DNA of 20,091 nt, from NCBI RefSeq assembly GCF_001279775.1, contig NZ_LGDG01000021.1:1-20091 (forward strand). Direction: 5' to 3'. This DNA is from Streptomyces sp. MMG1533 (GTDB lineage Bacteria; Actinomycetota; Actinomycetes; Streptomycetales; Streptomycetaceae). The position numbers and the translations under genes were made by a program. Of the stretch, positions 1-8,755 are shown piece after piece. How positions within the stretch are numbered: the first letter of the stretch is position 1; every line of letters starts with the position of its first letter. Under the pieces are notes generated by a model. That model was given only the letters and a program-made list of their open reading frames with translations. It was not told the origin of the DNA and did not search any database.

Positions 1-239
1 GTGTAGGGCTTGGGATCCCCAGCTACCACCTCAGCAACGAACATGACGGACCATCAGCCTGACAGAGTGCCGGCCTCGTTGTAGTGACGGGTTCCGCTGC
101 GCTCCACCCTGAACCCCTCCCCCACTGTCTAGCCTGTCCCGACATGTTCACCAATGGCCTGTCAGCATACAGGGCAACCAGTCGTTCGTGGGTGAGATTG
201 AGTCACTGTGCCACCCTCGGGTGCAAAGTTGGTGTGCGG

Positions 240-251
240 GTGATGCATCAC
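240..251. promoter_or_regulatory. 12-bp perfect palindrome upstream of the helicase gene
   Basis: GTGATGCATCAC reads identically on both strands. It lies about 115 bases before the helicase ATG and just upstream of a second, larger inverted repeat. A dimeric regulator could bind here, but no promoter hexamers could be assigned with confidence, so the regulatory role is inference. Confidence 0.35.
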
Positions 252-262
252 GAGTCATCACT

Positions 263-290
263 GTGTAGAGTCTGGTATCAGATGCTACAC
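263..290. promoter_or_regulatory. 28-bp nested inverted repeat upstream of the helicase gene
   Basis: The outer arms GTGTAG (263-268) and CTACAC (285-290) enclose the inner arms TCTG (271-274) and CAGA (279-282) around a GTAT centre. Only the two pairs between the arms mismatch. The repeat ends 76 bases before the helicase ATG. It could be an operator, or a hairpin in a 5' leader or at the end of an upstream transcript. Apart from this and the palindrome at 240-251, nothing recognisable was seen in positions 1-366; that stretch has no credible gene. Confidence 0.4.
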
Positions 291-366
291 CCTGCCGCCG
301 CGCACCTTGCGCCTGGATTCCATTTGCTATTACGCGCTGCATTCCGCGAAAAGGAGAACACGGGGC

Positions 367-2763
367 ATGGCCGTGAAGCTGCGTGATCACCAGATCGAGG
401 CCGTTGCCGCCATTGTGCGCGGTCTTGATTTTCCGCCGGGTGGTATTCCCTGGAATGGTCTTCGCGGGCAGGTGCACGCCGCGTGTGGGACGGGGAAGAC
501 CATCATGGCTGCCGCGTCGGCGAAGCGGCTTGTGCCCAGGGGGCGTGTGCTCGTGCTGGTGCCGACGCTGGATCTGCTGGCGCAGACGGTGAGGGCGTGG
601 CACGAGGCCGGCCACAAGGGGCCGGCGGTGGCGGTGTGTTCGCTCCAGGACGATCCGGGGCTGTGGTCGTTGAAGGTGCGCTCCACGACGAACCCGATCC
701 AGTTGGCGCTGTGGCACGGCTCCGGGCCCGTGACCATCTACGCCACCTACGCGTCTCTGGGTGTCCTGGCGGAGGCGTTCGAGGGCGTCTACGGTCAGAA
801 GCTTGATCCAGTAGACCTCGCGGTGGTTGATGAGGCCCACAGGACAAGTGGCTCGATGGGTAAGGCGTGGACCGACATCCACGACCAGAGCGTCATCCCT
901 GCCTACCGGCGGCTGTACCTGACGGCCACACCGCGGATCTGGGAGGAGCGGCTGAACCGCGAGGTTGCCGAGGGGGTGCGGGATCCGCTGCCGCGGGAGA
1001 TGGCGGCTTCCATGGATGACGAGAAGGTCTTCGGGCCCGTCCTCTACAAGCTCTCGCTCGCCTCTGCCGTCTCCCGGGGCTTGCTGGCGCGGTACCAGAT
1101 CATCGTCCTGGAGCTGAAAGACCCGGTCGTCACCCCGGAGCGGCTCATGGGTGAGGAGCGGCACACCGAAGAGGTCCGCGGGCAGCGGCTGGGAGCCTTG
1201 CAGGCCGCGCTCCTGCACACCATGGCGCAGCACGACCTGTCGACGTGCATCACCTTCCACCACCGCACCATCGAGGCACAGGCCTACGCGGAGGGCCTGG
1301 AGCGCGTCGCGGCCAAGCTGCACGCCGACCAGCCCGAGACCTACCCGAAGCGGATCTGGGCGGACTGGCTGTGCGGCGAGCACGTCCCCGAACGCCGGCG
1401 AGAGGTCCTGGGTTCGTTCGGGACCACGGCGCAGCGGGCCGTGCTCTCCAACTGCCGGGTCCTGGGCGAGGGCGTCGATATTCGAAGCGTGGATTCAGTT
1501 GCCCTCCTGGACCCCAAGGGCGCGCCGCACGACATCGTCCAAGCCATCGGCCGGGCGCTCCGCCAGAAGCCCGGACAGGGGAAGTTGGCCTCCCTGATCG
1601 TGCCCGTCTTCCTCCAGCCCGGAGAGCAGCCCGAGGACATGTTCACCTCCGGCTCCTACCGGCCCCTGGTGAAAGTCCTGGAAGGGCTGCGCGCTCACGA
1701 TGAAGAGGCCGTCGAATTGCTCGCGATTCCCCAGGAGCCTCAGAAGGACATCGCCCAGCCGTCCGTGAACATCGGGGTCGCACCAGAAGACGGCGAAGAA
1801 GAATCACGGCTGCTGCTCCGTTTTGCCGCCCCCAGGGATCCCGTGATGGTCGCCGACTGGGTCTCCTTCAACGTGATCGACACCGAACGCCAGGACTGGG
1901 CCCGCGCCTGGGCGAAACTGAAGACATACGTCGAACGGGTCGGGAACGCCCGAGTCCCCTACGGACACCGCGAAGGCGCCACACCACTAGGCCAATGGGT
2001 CGCAGAACAACGACGCGCCTACACAGCCGGACAGATGACCGGCCAACGCGCGAGGCGACTCGAACAGCTCGGCATGGTCTGGAGCCTCGCGGATGAGCGG
2101 TTCCAGGAAAACCTCGAAGCCGCCAAGGCGTACTACGAGGACCACTGGGCCCTCTGCGCTCCAAGGTCCGCCGTGGCCCTGGACAGGCCCGTGGGGCAGT
2201 GGTTGAGCAACCTCCGCCGCCCCGGCGCCCTCGACGGACACCCCGAATGGAAGACCGCGCTGGAAGCCGTGGACGAGGACTGGAACCCGTCCTGGCCGGC
2301 GGACTGGCAGCGGCACTGGGCCGCGCTGCGCGAGATGGTGGCCGACGAGGACGGACAGGCCGGTGAGACCGAGGTGCTGCCCGGGTTCACGGTCCATGGC
2401 ATGGACATCGGGAAGTGGCTGGCCCGGCAGCGCAAGCCGGAGGTCTGGCAGACCCTTCACGACGGGCAGCGCGAACGCCTGCAGCGGCTCGGCATCACGC
2501 CGATCGCCCCGGAGCCAGAGACGCCCACCAAGCCGTCCACGGCGCCCGTGAGCGCCTTCGAGCGCGGCATTGAGGCCCTCGTGCAGTACAAGACCCGGGA
2601 AGGGCACCTGACAGTGCCTAGGGGGCACGTAGAACGGCTGGACGACGGGAGCGAGGTCCGGCTCGGGGTATGGCTGACCAACACAAAGACCAGGCGCGCC
2701 AAGCTGAGCGCCGACAAGCTCCAGGCACTCGCCGACCTCGGACTGGAATGGGCAGCGGCGTAG
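367..2763 (+). CDS. DEAD/DEAH-box helicase with C-terminal helicase-associated (HA) repeats, intact copy
   Basis: This is a superfamily 2 helicase of 798 aa. Visible motifs are Walker A GTGKT (residues 41-45), motif Ia-like VPTLDLLAQT (about 69), DEAH (155-158), motif III TATP (186-189), motif V GEGVDIRSVDS (368-377) and motif VI QAIGRALR (392-399). Four HA-type repeats follow (W...G-H/V-P...LG-W...QR...L-lG pattern) at roughly 510-578, 579-640, 641-715 and 729-798. The ATG at 367 is preferred over an in-frame codon at 307 because AAGGAG (350-355) sits 11 bases upstream and the extra N-terminus looks like leader. HA helicases are frequent in Streptomyces accessory DNA, but their cellular role is not established to my knowledge. 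DNA or RNA unwinding is inferred from the motifs. A partial second copy lies at 11868-13147, about 80% identical by eye, and its homology begins near codon 370 of this gene. Confidence 0.93.
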   Translation: MAVKLRDHQIEAVAAIVRGLDFPPGGIPWNGLRGQVHAACGTGKTIMAAASAKRLVPRGRVLVLVPTLDLLAQTVRAWHEAGHKGPAVAVCSLQDDPGLWSLKVRSTTNPIQLALWHGSGPVTIYATYASLGVLAEAFEGVYGQKLDPVDLAVVDEAHRTSGSMGKAWTDIHDQSVIPAYRRLYLTATPRIWEERLNREVAEGVRDPLPREMAASMDDEKVFGPVLYKLSLASAVSRGLLARYQIIVLELKDPVVTPERLMGEERHTEEVRGQRLGALQAALLHTMAQHDLSTCITFHHRTIEAQAYAEGLERVAAKLHADQPETYPKRIWADWLCGEHVPERRREVLGSFGTTAQRAVLSNCRVLGEGVDIRSVDSVALLDPKGAPHDIVQAIGRALRQKPGQGKLASLIVPVFLQPGEQPEDMFTSGSYRPLVKVLEGLRAHDEEAVELLAIPQEPQKDIAQPSVNIGVAPEDGEEESRLLLRFAAPRDPVMVADWVSFNVIDTERQDWARAWAKLKTYVERVGNARVPYGHREGATPLGQWVAEQRRAYTAGQMTGQRARRLEQLGMVWSLADERFQENLEAAKAYYEDHWALCAPRSAVALDRPVGQWLSNLRRPGALDGHPEWKTALEAVDEDWNPSWPADWQRHWAALREMVADEDGQAGETEVLPGFTVHGMDIGKWLARQRKPEVWQTLHDGQRERLQRLGITPIAPEPETPTKPSTAPVSAFERGIEALVQYKTREGHLTVPRGHVERLDDGSEVRLGVWLTNTKTRRAKLSADKLQALADLGLEWAAA

Positions 2764-2768
2764 GCGGT

Positions 2769-2802
2769 ACGGGTGGCAGTCTGGCCGTGGGCGGCCACCC
2801 GT
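2769..2802. terminator. Bidirectional terminator-like hairpin between convergent genes
   Basis: A perfect 9-bp stem, ACGGGTGGC (2769-2777) with GCCACCCGT (2794-2802), starts six bases after the helicase stop codon and lies 19 bases before the end of the oppositely oriented gene. The loop contains a second possible stem, TGGCC/GGCCA. A short TTGTTGT run follows on the plus strand but there is no long T tract. The position between two convergent stop codons supports a shared terminator. Confidence 0.55.
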
Positions 2803-2820
2803 CGCGGGCGTTGTTGTGGT

Positions 2821-3861
2821 CTAGCTGCCGAAGACCGTGTTGAGGGCCTGTTGGCCGTGCTGAATTGTGAGGTCCAGGCCGGCGGATGCTGCGCCGATCT
2901 GCGCGAGTCCGCCCATCACAGTGTCGAAGGCGGCGCGGATACGGCCTGGCTGCGCTGTCTCGCTGCTGGCCTCCTCGGCGAGGACTTCGGCTTCGCGGAT
3001 GAGTTCGGCTTGCTGCGCGGGTTCCATGCCGTAGGTCGGGGCGAGCTGCTGGACCAGTGCCGCGAATTCGCGCATGGGGCTGGGGTCGAAGGCGTGGTTG
3101 TGGTTGTGCTGCTCGACCTTGCCTTGAGAGCCAGCGACGACGTTCGTGCCGGTGATGCTGTAGTAGTCGCCGGGGCGGGTTCGGTTGAGGTAGTCGCTCA
3201 CGGTCGCTCCAGAAAGTACGCAGTCGATGCCGTCGATGGTGATGGCGACGGTCTTGGGCTCGGTGCCGACGTCTGCAACAAGCCCAGGGTGAATCAGGCG
3301 TGCCAGGGCGTAGTGCAGTTCCGTAGCTGAGAGTTCGTCTCCGGCGAAGTGAGATGCGCTGGTGGTCAGGAAGACCGTTGGGTCGGTGGGGCGCTGGTCG
3401 TGGGCTGTGGTGTAGAGCCAGCGCAGGAAGGCGTCGGTTGCGTAGCGGTGCCGGGCAGCGGGGTCGGTGCGCAGTTGGGCAAGCCGCCTTAGCTCCACCC
3501 GCCCGTCGTCGGTGATCCTGTAGTCGTTGGCCTGATCGAACGATCCCATCGAATCGATCAGGCCGTCCCTCTCAAGGGCGTGCGCCAGGACCTGGACGTC
3601 CTCGAGGGGCACTCCTGATCGCTCGGCGTAGGCGGCTTGTTCTGCGAATCCGTGGCGTGGCTGCTCACCCAACCAGATCAAAAGTCGGACCAGTTGCGGG
3701 TCCTGCTCAATGCCGACCCCGACGATTCCGGCAGAGATGGTGAAGCCCTTGCCGGTGACTGGCACGGTGACCGGGTATTTCTTGGCAGCACGCTGGTAGG
3801 CCTTGTTGATCTCCTTCACGTGCTTCTCGATCGCTCGATGGTCTATGTCCATGTTGGCCAT
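2821..3861 (-). CDS. Unrecognised protein with two winged-helix-like domains and a glycine-turn/helical tail
   Basis: This 346-aa protein was not recognised. Residues 1-50 are a basic, helical start followed by a short beta-rich stretch. Residues 55-130 look like a winged helix (helices around LVRLLIWLGE and LEDVQVLAHALERDGLID, then a YRITDDGRVEL wing). Residues 140-225 look like a second one (ELSATELHYALARLIHPGLV then a strand-rich wing). A turn rich in G, N and H follows (238-256), then a helical tail to the end. There is no signal peptide or membrane segment. ATG 3861 is chosen because GGGGG lies just upstream; the frame is open to 3984 but that part is unlike coding sequence. The gene lies 183 bases downstream of the recombinase operon on the same strand and could be co-transcribed with it. 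It may be a DNA-binding regulator or an adaptor of a defence system; neither is shown. Confidence 0.8.
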   Translation of the reverse strand: MANMDIDHRAIEKHVKEINKAYQRAAKKYPVTVPVTGKGFTISAGIVGVGIEQDPQLVRLLIWLGEQPRHGFAEQAAYAERSGVPLEDVQVLAHALERDGLIDSMGSFDQANDYRITDDGRVELRRLAQLRTDPAARHRYATDAFLRWLYTTAHDQRPTDPTVFLTTSASHFAGDELSATELHYALARLIHPGLVADVGTEPKTVAITIDGIDCVLSGATVSDYLNRTRPGDYYSITGTNVVAGSQGKVEQHNHNHAFDPSPMREFAALVQQLAPTYGMEPAQQAELIREAEVLAEEASSETAQPGRIRAAFDTVMGGLAQIGAASAGLDLTIQHGQQALNTVFGS

Positions 3862-4044
3862 CTCGTCCCCCTTCGTGATGTCTTCCTCGAAGGGTAGTGA
3901 GGAGCACTGACACCCGTGGGACTCAGCGCGTGCCATGTGGAAGCAGAGCTGCTGTGGCAAGGCGCATGGGGGACTAGAGCTCATTGCTGCTGCGGTGGGA
4001 GGCGCGTCATCATGGCGCGGTTCGTTTGATGGCGGAGCAAAGGG

Positions 4045-4608
4045 CTATAGGTCGAGGTTTTCTTCGCGGATCATGCGGCGCAGGCTGGTGCGGGCGGCAG
4101 CGAGGTCGTCTTCCAGTTCGGTGACGCGGGCGTGGAGTGCGGTGTTCTCGGTGGTGGCCTGCTGGAGCTGGTCGGCCAGTTGGTGGTTGTGCTGAGTGAG
4201 CTCCTCGACGCGGGTGGTCAGGTTCTGGCCGCTGATGGCGTCGAGCTGTTGTCCGAGGTGGTGGCTCATGGCGGTGCGGAGCCGGTCTCGTTCTTCTCGG
4301 AGCGTGGTGACTTCTTGGCGGGCGAGTTCCAGGTCCGTCCGCAGGGCGGCGGAGCTCAAAGGGCTGTGGGGATGGCCGGTTGTGGGTCGGGCGTTTTGGC
4401 GGGCTTGTGCGGCGCGGATGTGTTCTCGGACGCCTTCGGCGTAGGTGAGCCAGGTGGAGACTCCGGCGGTGCGGGCCACGGCGGTGTGGGTGATGGAGTT
4501 GCCGTCGCGTTCGAGGCTTTGGATGGCGGTCAGGACGCGGCGGCGTTTGTCGATGCTGTCGCGACGACGGGCCTGCGCCAGCGGAGTCGGGTTGCCGTTC
4601 GGGTTCAT
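4045..4608 (-). CDS. TnpC-like / DUF6262-like recombinase accessory protein
   Basis: The product is 187 aa. It has a basic N-terminus, a helix-turn-helix-like region at about residues 25-55 (LTAIQSLERDG, then TAVARTAGVSTWLTY) and a long predicted coiled coil at about 88-180 with repeated L/E/R heptad-like spacing. This is the layout of the small third protein found after TnpA and TnpB in Tn554-type modules, often annotated DUF6262 in actinomycetes. TnpC of Tn554 influences transposition efficiency and orientation; here it is only assumed to act with the two recombinases. Its ATG (4608-4606) overlaps the TGA of the upstream gene (4607-4605), which implies translational coupling. The same frame stays open far upstream (to 7107), but the stretch between about 4610 and 6080 in that frame is arginine/proline-rich nonsense, so the start at 4608 is firm. 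Confidence 0.8.
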   Translation of the reverse strand: MNPNGNPTPLAQARRRDSIDKRRRVLTAIQSLERDGNSITHTAVARTAGVSTWLTYAEGVREHIRAAQARQNARPTTGHPHSPLSSAALRTDLELARQEVTTLREERDRLRTAMSHHLGQQLDAISGQNLTTRVEELTQHNHQLADQLQQATTENTALHARVTELEDDLAAARTSLRRMIREENLDL

Positions 4609-7107
4609 CGTGGGTTTGTCCGGGATGGATTGAGGACGGTGAGCGGCAGGTGGGGGCGGGTGGTGCCGGCTCGTGTTTTGCGCAGGATGGCGCTGGCCTG
4701 TTCGCGTTCTTCCTGCTCGGCTGCGGGCAGGGCGGACAGGCGTCGGCGCATGCGGTCGACGATCTGCTCGAATGCGGTGATCTGCGCGGTGAGAGCGGTG
4801 ATGACGAAGTCGGCGGCGTCCATCGCATGGGCGGTTTCGCGGTCGGCGCGCAGTTCGTTGATGTGCTGCTCGATGGCGGGGAGGTAGGAGGGGTCGGGGC
4901 GGTAGTAGCCGCAGCCGGCGCACTGGAAGCGGATCGGGCATGCGTCGCCTCCGGCTTTGACGTTCGACGGTTCGGTGCATCCGCCGTAGGGGACGGCGAC
5001 CGAGCGCAGGTCGTAGCTGCTGGGTGAGTTGGGCGTGGGGTGTCCGTGGCGGTCGACGACGTGGGCGGTGAGGGCGGCGACCGCTGTGCGTTTGCGTTTG
5101 AGGGAGACCTGGTAGTAACGCTGCGTCATGGCGACGGAGTGATGGTCCATGAGTTCGCGGAGCACGTCGACGGGGGTTCCGGCGTCCGCGTGGCGCTGGG
5201 CGTAGGAGTGGCGGAAGGCGTAGGGGTAGATCAGGGAGCGGTCGAAGGGGATACGGCGGCCGCTGGCGTCGGTGCCTTCGGCGTGGAGTTCGGGCAGGGA
5301 GTCGATCCAGACGCGCAGGGTTTCGCTGATGTAGCTCGCGCTGAGGTGCCGCTCGGCGCTTTGGTCGCTGAGGGCGGGGAAGAGGTAGGCGTCGCCGCTG
5401 GTGGGGAGCTGGAGGCGGTCGCGGCGGGCCTGCCACCGGCGGATTTCTTCGGCGGTGGAGGTAGTGATCGGCAGTCGGCGGCGGTGGCGTCGCCGTTTGC
5501 GGTTGTCCCAGATCAAGGAGATTTGGCCGTGGTCGGTCTCCAGGCAGTCGCGGGGCAGGGAGGCGATTTCCAGGGGGCGGCGGCCGGTGTCCCGCAGAAG
5601 GACGTAGACGGTCTGGTACAGCAGTTGGAGGTCGGCGGCGGGGATGTCGCGGCGGCCTTGGACGTCCCCGCGGCCGAGGGCGTGCAGGTGGGTGTCGAGC
5701 TGTCGGATCACGGATTCGGGGACGGCTTTGCCGATGCCGTCCTCGTCGACTTCTTCCACGCGGATGCGGTGCTCGACCGGGTCGCGGGTGAAGGATCCGG
5801 CGAGGGTGTCGAGATGTCCGGAACGGCGGCCGTAGTCGATGAGCTGGAAGAAGCAGCCGGCGAGGGTACGCCGTTGGGAGGACCGGTAGAGGGTGCCGTC
5901 CTTGCGGACGGCGGTGCGGATGGCATCGACGACCGCGGAGGCGTCGGCGAAGGTCAGGGCGGTGGGGTCCAGTCCTTGTCCCGGCCGCTGGGCCAGGGCA
6001 CGGGAGGCGATGGTGACCGCGCGCATCGTGTTGGAGAAGACGTCGGTGCGGGGGGAACTGGTGGTCGCCCAGTGCCGTACCAGGTGGCGCAGCCACCTGG
6101 TGAAGGGTGCGCAGGTCCGCGGTTCCGGACATGTGGCGAGGTGCGGACCCTGTCGTGGTGCGCAGACCGATGGTGCACAGGTCCAGGATGCCGGGATCGG
6201 CCAGGGGGCGGCCGGTAAAGTCCTCGAAGCCGGCCCGGACGGCGGTGCACAGCCGCTGCAGGATCCAGGCCGCGCCGGCGTCACGGCTGCTGAGGCGGTC
6301 GGGGCCGACGTCGTCAGCCAGGAGGGTGGTGGCGCCGGACAGGTCGCGTACGAGGTGGCGGATGCGGTGGGGTTCCAGCATCCGGGTCCACCGGTCGGCC
6401 TGCTGAAGTGCGTAGAGCATTTCGTGGCGCAGCAGGTCGCCCAGGGGCAGCAGGCTGAACTGGTGGGTGCCCAGGTAGGGGCTCTGGCCCGGTGCCCACT
6501 GGCGGGCGTCGACGGGTTGGGTGCGGTTGTCCTGGCTCCACTGGCGGGCGTGGTAATTACACAGGCCGCGGGAGTTGTAGGAGGGGCTGGGGCAGGCGGG
6601 CACCAGGCAGGGAATCACCTCGGTGTAGGGCCGGGCACGGTCGCGCAGCCACGCCTCTTCGGTGCCTTTGACAGCGTGGTACTTCCAGGCGTTGCAGTGG
6701 GTGCAGCACATGCCCTTGCAGTGGCGGGGACGCACGCAATGCACGCCGTCACGGGTGATCGAGCACCGGGCCGTCACCATGCCGCGGGCGCTTCGCTCGC
6801 GTACCGGCTGGTGAGTCGCGGCGAACTGGTCCGCCTCCAGGCTGGAGGCCTTCAGATGCTCGGCGCACAGCGAGCAGAAAATGTTGCGGCTGTTGACGAT
6901 GAGATCGCACTTGTGGGTCCGGCAGGTGGAGGAGGAGGTACGCGGGTCGTCAAGGTCGCCGGTGAACAGCCAGTGCTGTATGTCCCACTCCCCCGCCCGC
7001 CAACCCGGGTCGAGATGCTCCTGAAGCCAGGCGCTCCACGCCCCGGTGTCCCAGGCAAGGTGGTCCGGCGCGCCTGCGGGCGCCGGCACCCGCAGTGCCA
7101 GGCTCAT
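4605..7107 (-). pseudogene. TnpB-like large tyrosine recombinase, frameshifted
   Basis: This is a large site-specific recombinase of about 833 aa, read in two frames. The first frame (7107 to about 6100) carries three cysteine/histidine clusters near the N-terminus, including CSLCAEH, CCTHC and C-x4-C followed by CNYH, which may bind zinc. The second frame (about 6100 to 4605) carries the catalytic domain. It shows DTGRRPLEIASL with the first catalytic Arg near 5579, the box YAFRHSYAQRHADAG (Tyr in place of the usual first His) and MDHHSV...QRYY with the nucleophile Tyr. A further Cys group (CPIRFQCAGC) lies near the C-terminus. Homology passes from LRTLH in the first frame to RWLRHL in the second around 6085-6110, equivalent to one extra base (or loss of two). 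The frame change coincides with a 9-bp hairpin at 6079-6101. The start codon overlaps the tnpA-like stop as ATGA, and the stop overlaps the tnpC-like start in the same way. It is a mutated gene, an assembly error or, less likely, a programmed frameshift. Confidence 0.75.
6079..6101. repeat. Perfect 9-bp hairpin at the tnpB-like frameshift
   Basis: ACCAGGTGG (6079-6087) pairs perfectly with CCACCTGGT (6093-6101) across a 5-base loop. It lies where protein homology moves from one reading frame to the next. A GC-rich hairpin like this can cause sequencing compression, replication slippage or ribosomal frameshifting. The sequence alone does not distinguish these. Confidence 0.6.
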
Positions 7108-8201
7108 GAGTGCTCCCGCAGGGCCTGGACACGTTCGACGGCCTCGCGTGTCTCGGTGTCGTCGACGTGCCGGTAGCGCTCCATCGATAACGGTGAGGCA
7201 TGCCCCAGCAGACGCTGGACCACATCGCGGTCCACGCCGCCGCGCAGCCAGGCCGTGGCGGCGGAGTGGCGCAGCATGTGGGGGCGGAAGGGGTGGGTGG
7301 CGGCGCGGGCCAGGCGGTCGAAGAGGTCTTTGGTGTTGGGATAGGACATCGCGCGTCCGAGGGGCGCGCGGAAGAGATTGACGAACACCATCTCGTTGTC
7401 GGCCGCGGGGCCGGCGGTGTCGCGTTCGTACTGGTAGTCGGCGTAGAGGGCGACCAGGTCGGCGGTGACGGGGACGGTGCGGGAGCGGCGGGACTTGGCC
7501 AGCGCGCCGTTGGGGTTGTCGGTGCGGCGGTGAACGTGCAGGTGCGGGCCGTCGGTGCCGCAGCCCAGCAGGCGGGAGGAGGCCAAGAGGTGCATATCAC
7601 TGCGTCGCAGCCCCAGCGCCTCGCCGATCCGCAGCCCGGTACAGGCCAGCAGAGCGATCAGGAACCGGTCCCTCGCCCGCCCAGCCAGAGCGATCATCGC
7701 GGCGATCTGCTCATGGCTGAGGTCCTGGTAGCCCGGATCGGTCAGCGCGAAGCGGAACGCGGCCGCCTCCACGGTCCGCAGCTGCCCCGTCTCGCCCGGG
7801 TCGTAGCCCGGCGGCAGATGGAACAGCTGCTTCGGCTCCGACAGCACCGCCACCGTCTCGGCCGTGACCCAGCCGTGCACCGCACCGAACCGGAGGAAGC
7901 CGCTCACCACGGTCATCACCGCGTTCGCCGTCCCCGGCGAGCGGAACCGCGGCTCAAGCGGTGGCCGTTGGCGAGAACGCGGGGCGAGGGGCTCGGAGAT
8001 CAGCCACCGCTGCAGGCCCGCGAGCTGAAGAAACCCCGGAGCAGTCCAGTCGATGCCCCGGTCCTGGCAGTAGTTCAAGTACAAAGCCACACGGCCCGCA
8101 TACGCGCGTTCGGTGTTCAGCGAACAGCCCCGGGACCGCAGCGAGGCGAGGTAGGCCGTGGCCTGCAGGTGCAGAGCGTAGGTGCCGGCATCGACCACCA
8201 C
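7104..8201 (-). CDS. TnpA-like tyrosine recombinase/integrase
   Basis: The product is about 365 aa, close to the 361 aa of Tn554 TnpA. The N-terminal half is a core-binding (SAM-like) domain (YLASLRSRGCSLNTERAYAG...YLNYC). The catalytic domain has the full residue set: Arg191 in TGLRIGEAL, a Lys in LAKSRRSR, His308 and Arg311 in HMLRHSAA, His334 in LLGHAS and the nucleophile Tyr343 in MERYRHV. It should cut and join DNA through a 3'-phosphotyrosine link. The frame is open to 8741, but residues above about 8240 look non-coding. GTG at 8201 is preferred, with GTG 8210 and 8198 as close alternatives, since G-rich sequence (GGTGGGG) lies 8-16 bases upstream. Its TGA overlaps the ATG of the next gene, so the three recombinase genes form one coupled operon. 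Confidence 0.88.
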   Translation of the reverse strand: MVVDAGTYALHLQATAYLASLRSRGCSLNTERAYAGRVALYLNYCQDRGIDWTAPGFLQLAGLQRWLISEPLAPRSRQRPPLEPRFRSPGTANAVMTVVSGFLRFGAVHGWVTAETVAVLSEPKQLFHLPPGYDPGETGQLRTVEAAAFRFALTDPGYQDLSHEQIAAMIALAGRARDRFLIALLACTGLRIGEALGLRRSDMHLLASSRLLGCGTDGPHLHVHRRTDNPNGALAKSRRSRTVPVTADLVALYADYQYERDTAGPAADNEMVFVNLFRAPLGRAMSYPNTKDLFDRLARAATHPFRPHMLRHSAATAWLRGGVDRDVVQRLLGHASPLSMERYRHVDDTETREAVERVQALREHS

Positions 8202-8406
8202 CCACCGCACCCCACCACCAGCAGAGACCGACCGGAAAGCGAGGAAACAGGAGGACACGTGCCGAACGTAACTCCCGCCCAGGCCACCAGTTTCAGGCTT
8301 CCCGGAACACCCCTCCGCTGCAGGCCGGGGCGCGTACCCTACGTGCCCCACACCCCCGCGCACCCCTAGATAAACAGAGACCCTGCAGCCGACACCCTGG
8401 CCCTGA

Positions 8407-8421
8407 CCGGGGCATCCCCGG
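8407..8421. terminator. Hairpin downstream of the small membrane gene
   Basis: CCGGGG (8407-8412) pairs with CCCCGG (8416-8421) over a 3-base loop. It lies 74 bases beyond the stop codon of the 69-aa membrane gene and about 200 bases before the recombinase operon, so it could separate the two transcripts. There is no T tract. Nothing else recognisable was seen in the 293-base gap from 8202 to 8494. Confidence 0.35.
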
Positions 8422-8494
8422 CTTCCACGATCCCGACAGCGCCGCCGTACCGGGCACCACCAGCGCCGTCGAAGTGCGGCAACGCATACGTCCT

Positions 8495-8704
8495 TCACAG
8501 TGTTGCCAGGACGAAGGTCAGCAGTGCCAGAGAGAGGGTGGCACTGCCCGCGAAGGCCACGGCGCCCCGTATCAGGGCGCTGGCGTAGGTGGCTCCGTCG
8601 ATGCGAGCAAGCAGGCCAGCTGCGGCTCCTACAAGGGTGCAGAAGAGCGCGACGACCGCCAGGAGCAGGACCAGGAGCATCAGGTGGATGGATGGAGTGT
8701 TCAT
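8495..8704 (-). CDS. Small two-helix membrane protein (69 aa)
   Basis: Residues 8-31 and 46-68 form two strongly hydrophobic segments joined by a short polar loop (LLARIDGATYASALIRG), so a hairpin in the cytoplasmic membrane is likely. No family was recognised. ATG 8704 has GGGGA and GAAGG just upstream; the longer open frame to 8971 overlaps the divergent NACHT gene and is not coding. The gene is transcribed away from the HTH-NACHT gene across a 123-base gap. It may be that system's membrane partner, but only proximity supports this. Confidence 0.65.
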   Translation of the reverse strand: MNTPSIHLMLLVLLLAVVALFCTLVGAAAGLLARIDGATYASALIRGAVAFAGSATLSLALLTFVLATL

Positions 8705-8755
8705 GCCTTCTTCCCCAAGTGATCGATAACGACGACTCCAAGGAATTTCGCGGTT

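Noticed and set aside
148..1383. Long minus-strand open frame opposite the helicase
   Set aside because: It is a shadow of the helicase coding strand in GC-rich DNA, with no recognisable motifs and no start context.
4045..7107. A single 1020-codon open frame on the minus strand
   Set aside because: Its first part is the TnpB-like N-terminus and its last 187 codons are the TnpC-like protein. The middle is R/P-rich out-of-frame translation, while the true recombinase catalytic domain lies in another frame.
5893..7176. Plus-strand open frames opposite the recombinase genes
   Set aside because: They are G/A/V-rich low-complexity translations antisense to well-supported recombinase motifs.
8210..8741. 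Upstream extension of the TnpA-like recombinase to 8741
   Set aside because: The added residues are R/G/C-rich, overlap the membrane gene and its terminator-like hairpin, and would make the protein about 180 residues longer than its family.
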